Source: Chondrosia reniformis (lineage: Eukaryota > Porifera > Demospongiae > Chondrillida > Chondrillidae). Taken from it: DNA of 64,000 nt. Shown here piece by piece: positions 44,937-56,238 of this stretch (the first letter of the stretch is position 1; every line of letters starts with the position of its first letter). Location: assembly GCA_947172415.1 (NCBI GenBank), contig OX359190.1, forward strand, positions 6,572,001 through 6,636,000. Reading direction: 5' to 3'. The translations under genes were made by a program, and so were the position numbers. The notes below the pieces were generated by a model. It was given only the letters and a program-made list of their open reading frames with translations, ran no database searches and had not been told where the DNA came from.

Positions 44937-44989
44937 ATTTCGCCTCCATATTTACCTGATGACGCCTGAAGTAAATATGGAGGCGAAAT
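44937..44989. promoter_or_regulatory. 19-bp perfect inverted repeat 35 bp before the Rab-like start codon
   Basis: atttcgcctccatatttac and its exact complement are separated by 15 bases. If transcribed it would form a strong hairpin in the 5' leader; as DNA it could be a cruciform or paired binding site. It may also be a tiny foldback element. No TATA box is obvious. Confidence 0.7.
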
Positions 44990-45024
44990 AGTGGTCTGGG
45001 CTACCCGAGAGTAGTAGTTCAGAC

Positions 45025-48000
45025 ATGGCGGAGGCTTACGATCACCTTATAAAAGTACTACTTGTTGGAGAAGCGCAATGTGGAAAGACTTCCATTTTAT
45101 CGAAGTTTGCAAATGATACCTTCTGTGAACAGTACATTTCAACCATTGGCAAGTTCTCCTATTAAGCATATAGGCTACCTTTACGTGTGTTGGGTTTTCT
45201 GTAGTCGTAACTGCGTAGCATCGTGCATAAATCTTCCCCAATTTCAGTATCTATAGTCCATTTTATCTAGTGGGCGCATCAGACACATTAAAAAGGGCGT
45301 GAGTTACTAACTTGTGAGTACTAAAACAATTTACACTTTCCTATTGGCTGAAAATCCTAAAATTGTATCCCCTTTTCTGTCCAAGGTTGCTTCTTATGTA
45401 TCTAAAGCATTTCATGGATGATACGCTTAAATTTTAGAGTATAGGATAAATTATCCTAGAGTAGGATAAAATTTCCTAGTTTCGTTTATCCACCGGGATA
45501 GTTTATAGTATCCAGGCAGATAAAATCCACGGGGGATAAAATATCCTGTAACATCGGGTGTTGAATAGTGGTTTAATCATCTACAAAGGCTACAATTTTG
45601 CCATCATCAGAGAGGATTTTTTCTATTTTAGCCAATACTATGGACACAAAATGAGAATCATGGTGTCCAGTACAATATACAAGCGTATCTAAAGTTCTCA
45701 GTATTGATTCAGCTAGACTGCTATGATTTAAAGTAGATGGCAAGGATTTTAGAGCATGGCATTTGGATAAATCAAGGTATTGACGGTTTACAGAAAGTGA
45801 CCAGGTGAAGTCCTTCTGTATCATGAGGCAATGGGTTATCTTGACAGGCTGTGTAATACTAGTTAACTCATATGAGAGTTTACAATATAATAGAACATCT
45901 AGGCTTTCTGGACTTAGGTCCCTCCGTGCATTACAGGGAAGTGTGACTGCAGTTTGCAATGAGTGTAGTGATTCCACAGCTATAGTCTCAGGCTGAGTAC
46001 CAGCTACTTTATTTCAGCAACTCTGACAGCTTCAGGTATGGTGGATGACTGCTTTGCTGCTTGCTTTTTCCTAGTACTGTTCTTCTTATGGTGCGACCCA
46101 TTACTGTGAACATATAAAGGAACTTGGTCTTCAAATACTTCTTGTTATTCCTAAATAACATTTTGACCTCTCAAAAACACCAGACTCTTATTTGTTAATG
46201 GTATATCAATGGGCCTAGCCGCTATATATGTAACTGACTAAAATTGCTCGTGTAGCATGATAAAATGAGAGATTTTAAATACATGAAGAACTGGAGTCAA
46301 CATATTTGTGATTATTCTAAGTTTCTACCATTCAATGCTATCACAAAAATGTTTCATTGATATTATAGGAGTACACAAGTGTGGGCAACTTCCTTCGTAC
46401 CCACCTTTAGGCCCCGTGCTATTATAAGGAATGTATACTTATCCATACGATCGCATACCTTATTTCCGGTAATATGGGCAACGAAACTTGCACAAGTGGT
46501 CTTAAAACCAAGCGAAATTCTAAAATGGATAATATATCCTTACTTCTGGTGAAACACGGATCATAACACAGGAATTTTGTGGAGCACCGTATAAATCGCA
46601 TACATGAACGCACGTGATACACTTACATTGCCAATCCCTGTAGGACGGTTATTATATCTATGATTATGTCTATGCATTGACTTGTACACTCTGCGACTGT
46701 AATTGCAGTCCAATCAGATTACAAGACGGCTCATTATTTCTGAGTCCCAAAAGCATGGTGGCACGTGAAAGTGGCAGCGACTGAAGCTGTACAGCGGTTA
46801 CGAAGCCTGTGCAGTTGCAGGTTGTGTCTGGCCAATATGTCTTTCCCGTATTGCTGACTGACTTAAGAAAGAGCCTGTGCTTTGCGTATCTTCTTGCAGT
46901 ATTCAACCGAGTGCTGCCAATTGGCAAACCTTAAATTGTCCTTGTTGTGGCTCCATTGACAGCTATTATGAAGGATCAGGTAAGCGTCTAATGTGTAGCA
47001 TGATAGTTGACATTGTGAATTTTAAGTGTCAAGCTCCTAAGCTCGATTCATAGCTAGCTACATCACAGGTTTAGCTAGCTCATTTTGTATGAGCATTACC
47101 ATTCTCTTCAGGATGTGTCTTTTGGTTTCTGGATGTTTCATACACTCAGTGACAAAGGCCTGCTTGCTCTTTCTTGCCACTGCCTTCAAAATATGCTTGA
47201 GGCTAGGTGTTAGCGCATACGTGCAAGGCGTCTGGTATCCCACATGAACCTGCATGGGAAACCATGCATGCTTGCACGATTACAACTAGCAATTGTGTAG
47301 TAAACAAATTGCACGTGGAAAACAGTAATAGCTATATGACGCACAGTAAGAATGAACGATATTTGCAGAAACTTACTTTAACACCAGGACACTGTGACTC
47401 TCTTTGGAGTATAGGACAGGACTGGAGGCACCTTGTTTTGCAGCTAGGGTGGTATCAATAGCACCGGTAGGCCTAGGATCACAAGCAATGACATCAATAG
47501 CCTTCCTTACTCTCTATTCTAACATTGCTTGACACTCAGCAGCTTCTCATAGGTGTAAAAGCACTTCATGCACATATACCCTATCGTTAGGTCGCCATAA
47601 TCGTAGATGAAACCGTTCAAGTCAGCATGCTGTCCCCTTTTGTCAAGCTCCCTGCTAGCAATTTGCTTCCATACAGGCACTAATGCTTCGATGTGCTGCT
47701 GTTCGGATTGCGTCTGTCCGTTGACTGTGTTACTTCGCCTCTAGTGAGGCATAGCACTGCAGGTTTGTCTTATACAGACATAGCCGCAGACAATTTATGA
47801 TGCAACTGGGTTTCCCCTTCGTGTGCATGGTGTCTGTGGTTAGATGTTATATAAACACTCTGCAATAATTGCATTCCAAAGTGACAAATCAATGTAAGTG
47901 ATGGTACCTGACCCTTCCTCTGTTGTGGAAGGTTGGCTACACCTGACTACGAAAACATACCATTTCAGAACTTTAAACACTGTCTAAAGCTAAAGAAAGG

Positions 48001-51000
48001 CTCTAGCCGTAGTTTCCTATGATAGGATCGGAAATTTAGGGGTCAAAAAGACTAAATTTTTGCGGTGTTGGGCAATATTAAATGGCTGCTAACTCTCACA
48101 AATTTTGATGGTGCATTATATTCACTGTGGTGTTTACCTATTGAAAGAAACATATAAATTGTAACGATTTCATCAGTCTAGTACTCTGCACTTTGTACAG
48201 CCATTAATACAGAAAGCCGGGTATTCCAATGCCAATGCTTATGCTATAACTATAATGTGAGGCCATAATTAAGACCTACAGATGTCTCTCGATGTAGAGT
48301 AAATAGATTGTAAGTGTTTGCATATGCTTTATTGCGCATGTCTGATAGTATTTGGAGGCATTAAATGACTTTTGAGCTCTACACGATCATGGTAACTTGT
48401 GGTATGCACAACAACAGAGACTAGCCATTACTTGTGTATAGTCCTTGGGTTATTTTGGAGATGCCTTGACCAAATAGCGGATTTCATTTTGTCCATTTAA
48501 GTGTGGGGTCTGCAATATGATTTAATACTCCATACGCATACAGTGCTTAAAATTGGATTTAGGACTTGCTTGGACAAATGTCAAACAAATGTCCAAGTAA
48601 GTCAATTAGTGATTTGTGATCTCCTTCTTTGTTTGGGCACTGTTGCTGGCCTATTATCTTAATTTAGTAGCCTTAAAACGCCCATCAGATTTTGATACTA
48701 TAACTAGCAAAATACACTGGCACTCAGTTTAAATTCTCCAAACATGCTGTCTGAAATATGATGCCACAGTCAAATATGTTTAAATCACCAATGAAAGGTG
48801 AAATTTCGGGAAACAGACTCATTTACAGGAGTTTGGTGTAATAATAAGGGTAAAAATTGAATCATTTAGGAAGCTGTATTATTGTCCATAATTTTACAGG
48901 ATTCCCTTAAGTAGTAAATGCAAAAGAGCAATGATGATTTTTCTGTCCAGCTCTTTGTATTCCCTTAATTGAACTTGAATGGACGTTTACTAGACCATTA
49001 AACAATTCATGTGCTTTTTGTATTTCATATTAAATATATTCTCTTAGGTGTTGATTTTTCTACTAAGTTTGTCCAAGTTGATGACAAGTCCATTAAATTA
49101 ATGATTTGGTAGGTGTATTTACATGTTACTTTCGACTGAAGAATGTGTACTGAAAACTAACTACATAGGGATACTGCTGGTCAGGAAAAGTTTAGAAGCA
49201 TAACTAAAGCTTATTATAGAGGATGTGCAGTAAGTTAATTACCTTGGATATATTTTGTTGTGCCATCACTTTTTTTAGTTGATACGAATAGTACTTTTGA
49301 ATTTGCTTCAGGCTGTGTTTATAGTTGTTGATATGACAGAAACGCGGGACTGTGAAAAGCTACAGAAATGGTTACAAGATGTGAAAGGAGTAAGTCTTTC
49401 TAATCTTAAAAAGGGATTTGTTCTGTAACATTAGTGCATGGTTCTCTGCGTGTTACTCTGTCAGATTACTGATATAGATTTAGGCATACAGTATAACTAT
49501 ATTAACGCTAATTTGGAATATATGCACTTGTTTTGTTGTCACTTCTGGTACTAATCCTTATTGTACACTATATCTTTATGTTTGCTATTTAAAATCTAGT
49601 TAGTGATTTAGCTGATATCTTAAAGGCACAGACACACAATATTGTAGTGACTCATTGCTACTTAGGATAAACTTCATACGTAGTTGTATATTTCCAGTAG
49701 GTTTTACATTTTATTGTTAATTTTTATTTTTTTATTTTTTTAATAGTATGTGTATGGCATCTTAGGTGGGGCTCATGTTGTAAAGTAAAAGTGCATATAT
49801 TTAGTAATGTGAGGACAATGTTCATGTTATGTTTAGCTCTGGTGTTCATGTAATGGTTTAAGTAATATGTACATAAGTGCTGCGGTGTATATGGACTTTG
49901 GTGTCATGAGACCGAGGGCGCATAGTGCCTGAAGGCAGTAACTCTAATGTCCTTATACACTGATGGCCACAGTATATGTGTTATGTATGCTGTCTAGCTT
50001 TTGTATGCTTTTGGCAGGAATCTTTGAGGGGCTATGAGAAATGACTGAATGGTGGACATGAACCCTTACAAAATGGTTTATGATTTAAAGCAAAGTAAAT
50101 TCACTGAAGCACTCAAAAACCTAAACTCCTGAGACAGTAATAAGTATTATGTACGATCTGTCCTTCGAAACTTTTAACATCTGCTTTTAGCGTACAGTTA
50201 GTTGTTCATGATGCATTCTAAACTTAAATGTAGGTTAATCTACAATAATTCCACTAGTACAAAGTGAAATACTGGCAAGGTAAAGCACACAGGCGAAAAC
50301 TAAATATTGGAACTAGTATAACTAAATTCTTTGAGTTTGCTGCTAAAGAGGCTTTAAAAATCAGCATTTTAACACTCCTACCCTCCCATATGTTATTGTT
50401 TCTTTGAAAAGGCTACAGAATGATACCTATAAGAGCAATTGACCTACTTTTTGTAGGCTAGCATTCAGAAAAGTTGGACAATTTGTGATATCTTTTGTGA
50501 CCTTGTTTGCAATGGCAACGATTGCTCAATCGCTCGGAAAATTTGAATTGTGCAATTGAAAAATGAACAAGATTATTATTATTATTATTTTATATCTTCT
50601 CCTTCTTCATATCACAATTATATGGGTATCATTGGAATGCTTAAAGCCTTCTCTCTCTATGGTAAAAGAAAATGTAAGAGATACAACATGTTCCCATGAA
50701 GTTGTGGACTTAGAAATATGGATATACCAAAAAGGTTAGAAACAGTTAGAGGCAATTTAGTTAAGTGGGCCTTTTATTGAGTGAAACAGAAAAGCTTCAC
50801 TTTTACAACTCTCTTTCTCTTGTTCTTTGAACCTTTAGGCTCCTCCGTTGTGTTTTGATGGTAGAGTAGTAATGGTTTGATAATGCTTTGCTAAGTATTT
50901 TTGTTTCATCTTGGCAAACCAATCCCTACATTTAATAGATAATTAGCAAAGTTGCCATCCCCACCCATGATAATTGGGGTCATGGGGTCGATGGTGAATG

Positions 51001-54000
51001 TAGGTGCGATTTAGTACGGCAAAGTGTTACTTTTCGTGTTGTCTGAGATGTCTCATTGACAGTGTTGCGTCTGGAACTGTTCTAATTGTAAGGGAAGGTG
51101 TCCTCAGGATGTACGCAGTGCATTAGTGTGCGGATGCAGCGATATGAAGTCAACTGCCGATATTCTTTCCTTGCACAACATCGCACGTATGCCTGACGAC
51201 ATCAAGAAGGGAAAGAAGTGGGAGCCCGCTTGAGATTGTTTCATCTGCAACTTGCACTATGCAGGCTTCCTTGGTCCAAACAGGAAGACAGAATTCCTCA
51301 GAATTTTGCTAGGCCCTTGCCATCAGTTCCTGCCAAGCAGAAGCAGAGAATACTGCAGAGTGCCAATTGAGAACAAGAATTGCCCATGGATGATTCAGTG
51401 GCTAGAGAAGAAGGAATACAGCCTCAATCTCTCAGTGATTTGGAAGAGATGGATTCATCAGATACACCAGTGATAAATCATCTACTTTGGATAATGATAC
51501 CAGGGTGAAACAGTTGACCTTGATGAATGCATCCTTGCACAAGCTGAATAAACATCTGCAGCCAGAGATCAAGGCCCTCTTGGCATTACTCAAAGGTTGC
51601 ATTGAAGTTGCATCTGTTAGAGATTGTCGTTCATGTTCCATCTCTATATACTCTCCAAATCCAACAGACAATCCACTAGTCTGCAATTCCTGTACTAGTG
51701 CTGAGGTATCAAGTATAGCTCCAGAGTAAGGTTGGTATCCTGTGCTGCTTGCCTGTCCAAAGTCAAGTTCTGTCAATAACTGTGCTTTGCCTGAAGGTCT
51801 GGACCATACACAGACTTGACTAGTGCGCTCTGTTTGTGTTACTTCTGCTAGTGTTAGCAGTAATCCTGCTATGTGCATACAACCTTGAGATTCTCCTGTA
51901 GGGCATCTGCAATTTTCATCCTCTATATCAATGGTATCCTTCTCTTCAGATGGACTCTGCTTCAAACAATTCTCGTAGTAGGGTGGATTATGTCACATGG
52001 TGGTCTACAGCGTGCCTTAAGGAAGGTAAAGGGTCCAGATTTGCTTCTCTGGATATGTGACACATGTCCACATTGAGCCAAACATGCTCCTGTTCGCTAA
52101 TTATTCGTGTAGCCACCCATTTTATGTAGGTAACTAACTGCTCACCCACTGTTGGAAGATCTCACGAGGTCCATCCAGTCACCAGTAAGTCTCCGAAGGT
52201 GGGTGCTTCAGAATCGTGTGGTCTACGAAGGCCTTCACATCGATAGTGCTGTATCCATGTTGAAATGATGCACTTTGATTAAGTTACGCAATTCCCCCCA
52301 CTCGAATTGGCCATGTATTTCAAGGTGGTGTTCATTAGTGACAAGGAAATACTGTTTCAGATCTGGCACAGTAATTCAACTAAGGTAGATACATTAGCCC
52401 TCTTAGTTTGCCGGCTGAAGCTTCCTGTATCACTCGTTTATACAGTGTCGAAGTCAATGCATTACAGAATTACCCCCTTTTATCTTATTGTAGATGAAAA
52501 TATGAGGTTACTAAGCAATTCTGATCTGCTGATACCCAGTAGTTCATGCTGTTTGCCATACATTGAGGGGGTGTGGATTGTGCATTGCATGCACTGTATA
52601 GGTAGTCAGTTAATGATATCCATGATGGTTTGTTCGTATAATTATATTTTACGAGTATTAAACTTTGCGTTTTTATACAAAACAGCAGAAATATCAAACG
52701 TTAGTATCTGCAAAAATTAATCACCTTAATTAGGGTAGATCGCACCTTTGGTCACTATTGACCCCGTGACCCCAATTATCATTGGCGGGGGACTTAACTT
52801 TGCATATCGCTTATTGAAATCTACTGCTATGCCATCTTTTATGGCAATCCTTTCTTATGGATGGGCAGAGGGTAGCTGAAAATGGGCAATCAGGACACCT
52901 ATGAGAGCATTTGCTTTGACAAATGTTACACCTTTGCCTCTTATCGGAAAGTGTTGATCCATACCTGATGCTGAAAGCATATGATGGATTTTCTTTGAAT
53001 TGCTGTCGGGCAAGCTGTACTTAGAAATGATGGATAGAATTAAGGCATACCTGAAACTGCTTACAGTTGGAATTCTTTTTCCTGTTTCCATACACTCTTC
53101 ATTTTTGTATTATTGTCGCATTGGTAACACTGATTTCAAGGACATGATAGAATAATGTTTGCCGGTACTTTTTAGTTTGTCTCAATATCCTGTGATAGCA
53201 GAGGAATCGACATATCAACTCCTCCCATGAAAAGATTATGGTTTTTGATGGCAGAAAGGAGAGCAACATCTAAGATTTCATAGTTTCTGATTTCACTTCT
53301 ACATCTCCTCTGGAATTGTAAAAGGCAAATTTTTCATTCTCATACTGCTATTCCTCTTGTGTTGTCACAACATGAAAAAATGTATTGATTGCCTCAAATC
53401 GGTTTCTTGTCATTAAATCAAGCAGTCGGACAAATATCTATATAATATATAACAATTTGCAAGTACATGTGTATATCCTTTTACAATTATAGAGCAATAA
53501 TAATAAACATTTCTCTATGCAGCAATGCAATGGCGTGTATTATGTTGTGGCTGCTGACCTGAACGCTGTGTTCCATGCCAGATGATAATTCTTGAGGGAG
53601 TTGATACTGCGTATTAGGAGGTCACCTATGTACCTAAATATCTCCTCTTTGATTAAGATATGTTGCTTGTATCTTCTGTACATGGCTGGCTTTGTTGCTT
53701 TGTTCTCTACAGCATAGGAATTAGTTGCCTCAACTAATGTTCCACTACGTACATCATCACTAATGTAAAGGCTAAAGAGTTCCAGTTCAGTTCCTACATG
53801 TCCTTCTGATAAATGGGGTCCTGGCTTCTGAATCAAGATCACCATTTTGCAAGTGTTCATTTCCACCATTCCGCCATTTCGCTTAGCCTGTCTTGAAGGC
53901 TACCCAGCTTTTATAGCTAATCTTTTGTTCATTATTATAGTATAGGCTCAATTAACTCTTTTCATATTCAGCAATGTGATCTAGATGATATCCTATTGTA

Positions 54001-54990
54001 GTTATACACCGCTTATGGAGTTCAACTAATGTTGTACCTGACACCCTGTATGGGAGACACCATTTTATTTGCTGCCTCCCTGGGTCTGGAAAAGACTAGG
54101 CCAAAAACCGTTGCACCAGGCTGGAGTTGATCTGATAAAGCAGATTACTGCAGTCACAAGTTGAGATCTTGCGATGGTAGGTCGAGGTACAAGGGATTTA
54201 GTTTATCCACTGGGTACATCTATCAGAGAAAAACAGAATGAGGCTGTACTGACGGTTATTTGTAGCAAGGACATTTTTGTTCGATTGCCAACTAGACCGT
54301 GATCACTCCCAGGTGCAGTGTCATTAAACACATGCTGGAAGAAAAATGGCAGTTTATGGTCCTCGGCATCTGCCTCTTATTTCTCTGATGATGGACCAGC
54401 GAAAGCAACTTCGGCTAATGGTCGTAAATGCAGATTTTCTGCCACAAACCAGTAGATATATTCCAGCCAATTGATTCGCATTTCTTCTGTGATATTTACC
54501 CATTTGTATGTTTTTCAATGGTTAGCTGTAGTAAATTATTATTAAGGAAGATTTCCCGAGGGTGAGGTGCACATTAACTAAAAGATGGGTATACCACTTA
54601 TTTGTTGCTGGATAACATACATATTTACAAGGCTGTAGACATGAGGCATATAGTACAATCTGTTAACTATAAATGTAGCATTCTTTTACTGCAGTAACAT
54701 TAGGTTAACCACTTTTTACCTTTTAAGCAGCCACTGAAGTGTAAATATTTATAGCAATTTACTCTTCTTTATTTATATAGGAAGGTAAAGCCAATGTTCA
54801 AATTGCAATCCTTGCTAACAAGTATGACATGGAGGATGATTTTCAACTTTCAGAACAAACATTGCAAAAGTTTGCTTTTGAAAATGATTTAGAAATATTC
54901 TACACTAGTGCAAAATCTGGATTGAATATAGAAGAAGCTTTTCTTAGCATTGTCAGGAATGTTATTCATTACCAAATTGAAAATAACTGA
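45025..54990 (+). CDS. Rab-like small GTPase, five exons, no C-terminal cysteine
   Basis: Exons 45,025-45,148, 49,048-49,108, 49,169-49,229, 49,312-49,389 and 54,781-54,990 join in phase to a 177-residue protein. G1 is GEAQCGKTS, G2 the Thr of STIGVDF, G3 WDTAGQEKF, G4 NKYD and G5 TSAKSG, all intact; the switch regions (FRSITKAYYRGCA) are Rab-type. Rab proteins switch between GTP and GDP forms to direct vesicle traffic. The protein ends HYQIENN, with no hypervariable tail and no prenylated CC/CXC, so it should not be lipid-anchored in the usual way. Intron 1 has a GC donor (G|GCAAGT), the others GT; introns 1 (3.9 kb) and 4 (5.4 kb) are large and host mobile DNA. The start is the only ATG before the G1 block, and all coding residues look undamaged, so the gene is probably active. 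Confidence 0.88.
45573..46150 (-). CDS. Minus-strand coding remnant in Rab-like intron 1, unknown
   Basis: From about 46,140 the minus strand reads EVFEDQVPLYVHSNGSHHKK with a basic run and IPEAVRVAEIK, then after a one-base shift AGTQPETIAVESLHSLQTAV, and on to a stop at 45,573 via FTWSLSVNRQYLDLSKCHAL and YCTGHHDSHFVSIVLAKIEK. The pattern 'DFTWxVxxx...CxGxxDxxFxxL' resembles unnamed transposon-associated proteins of invertebrates. It may be the downstream half of the minus-strand gene at 47.06-47.75 kb. The single shift suggests decay. Function not known. Confidence 0.35.
47055..47745 (-). CDS. Minus-strand two-exon gene or remnant in Rab-like intron 1, unknown
   Basis: Exon A (about 47,742-47,372) follows a possible acceptor (cactag|AG) and reads SEQQHIEALVPVWKQIASRE, LDKRGQHADLNGFIYDYGDL and TIGYMCMKCFYTYEKLLSV. 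After a shift near 47,530 it continues RKAIDVIACDPRPTGAIDTT, ending GTTAAA|GTAAGT. Exon B (about 47,252-47,055) after ...catgcag gives VHVGYQTPCTYALTPSLKHI and ESKRHILKRM-like sequence to a TAG. Splice sites and protein-like content support coding; one shift and one stop suggest a decayed copy. I do not recognise the family; the CxxC in CMKC might bind metal. Confidence 0.35.
47750..49040. other. Rest of Rab-like intron 1: no recognisable feature
   Basis: AT-rich sequence with short frames only. A phrase ggacaaatgtcaaacaaatgtcc (48,572 area) is a small local repeat. No element end could be assigned. Confidence 0.4.
51060..51480 (+). pseudogene. Possible THAP-like DNA-binding scrap
   Basis: The plus strand reads RMPDDIKKGKKWEPA, a stop, DCFICNLHYAGFLGPNRKTE, and in another frame a Glu/Asp-rich tail ending LSDLEEMDSSDTPVIN. 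'RxP.D...+..W' followed by 'CxxHF/Y' is the THAP spacing, but the leading CxxC and the AVPTIF-like end are not convincing. Alternative: an unrelated Cys-His finger. Weak call. Confidence 0.3.
51432..51995 (-). pseudogene. SWIM-like zinc finger scrap (family often fused to YqaJ nuclease)
   Basis: The minus-strand frame reads ENCLKQSPSEEKD, then CRCPTGESQGCMHIAGLLLT (CxCPxGxxxxCxHIAALL, the SWIM pattern), TSQVCVWSRPSGKAQ and LDFGQASSTGYQPYSGAILD. In invertebrate multi-copy genes this order ('CxCP..CSHIAALL...TSxxCxWxxP...FxxxSSTGYxPY') precedes a YqaJ-type recombinase nuclease; here no nuclease core is present. Function is presumably in element mobility. Truncated upstream by stops. Confidence 0.5.
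52800..54775. other. Rest of Rab-like intron 4: no named feature
   Basis: A 109-codon minus-strand frame (53,869-53,540) reads MVEMNTCKMVILIQKPGPHL and later YKQHILIKEEIFRYIGDLLI; it has no flanking splice support and I do not recognise it. Other frames are short. No element ends were found. Confidence 0.35.
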
Positions 54991-56238
54991 CTGTATTTGT
55001 TATATTCCTGTAGTTTTATATAATTTGTAATGTAAATGTTTTAAAATTAGCTTGTAGGTTATTGCACAACACATGGTAATAGTATTAGTTTAAAGCTTTA
55101 GCCACACAATGTTTCAGCCATCATTTTTCAGCAGTTTAACCTTTTCAACCTGGAGGTGTTCCTCAGCAGTATGAGGAAATGTTTTTTGAGGCACTCTAAT
55201 AATTGCAGCACTGGACAGCAACAGGTTTGAACCCAGCAAAAATGGCTGGGGCCGCAAAATAGTAATTCGTCATCCTTTTAACTGGTACCAAATGATATCC
55301 CTATTTGGTAGTTATGCTACAGCACAAGTTGTAGAGGGTAGCAACCACAAGTGCAGGTAGAGTGTTTGCGCTATATTGTAACTGCACAAAAACGTACCTT
55401 TGAAGTTGAAGAATCCCCCAGGGCCAAGAAGTCCCATTTAAGAAACTTTATCTCTAGATCTTCAGAAGACTGAAGAAGAACCATCTCAAAGATTGTGATA
55501 TGTCATTTAGCGCTACCAATCTTACTGCAATTAATTGGAGATTGCAAGTTTTTTTAAGATTATCTGGGCTCTAAACTGTGCATAGTAGAGAGAACCATGC
55601 CTAATGTATTATGAACGTGCTTGTAGTACATATATGTATATTTAGGAAACTTAATTTTCAATGAAAATACTGTGGGAATTTGTAAATTCATTAAAAACAT
55701 TATAGTAATCATGCACTTTTACTTTGGCTTATGTAGATAGAACCAAGTGTTTTGTTTTTGATGTTATTATTTCCTAATTCTAAGGTGATAAACACCCATG
55801 GTATCACAGAAGCAAGGCCCTATATTATAAGAGATTTCCTCAAAATATTCAAAAAGATATACTATGTATGCATGGGACTGAGCTCTATAAGCTGCATGGT
55901 ATTCATTGAATGAAGTTTTCAATTTAAGGAGCCTTCCAATATGTGCATGGTCAAATTTGCTTTCTTCCAAATGCATGTACGTATGCATGGTTACAAGCAG
56001 GACTCAAATGATTGTACACTTGCCTGTATATGCAAACACCACAACCATATCCATTCACTTGTGAAGGTGTGTCCTATATATGAATGGTATATGAATTAGT
56101 AAACAACACTTACACATACATCACTATTAACTGTGAAAAGAATTCACTTAGAGTTTGGCTGCATGCCTTGGAAACGTTTACCTTCTGGAGAGTCCTCTCC
56201 TGCCAGTTAAAAACATTAATTTACTCCCTCTGTTTCAG
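54991..56238. other. Intergenic: end of Rab-like transcript and spacer
   Basis: No gene, repeat or RNA is recognisable. A canonical AATAAA was not seen close to the Rab-like stop codon, so the 3' end of that transcript is not placed. Confidence 0.4.

Larger units (their letters stand above)
50957..52790. mobile_element. 1.8-kb DNA element with ~50-bp TIRs in Rab-like intron 4
   Basis: The left end (cccaccc then atgataattggggtcatggg) and right end (ccccgtgaccccaattatcat then tggcggggg) are complements over about 50 bp, including tgaatgtaggtgcgat / atcgcacctttggtca further in. The interior carries a plus-strand THAP-like scrap and a minus-strand SWIM-like scrap facing each other. The parent family is not identified, and the target duplication is not clear. 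Confidence 0.75.

Noticed and set aside
53540-53869. 109-codon minus-strand frame as a gene in Rab-like intron 4
   Set aside because: No splice signals, no motif and no neighbouring coding block.
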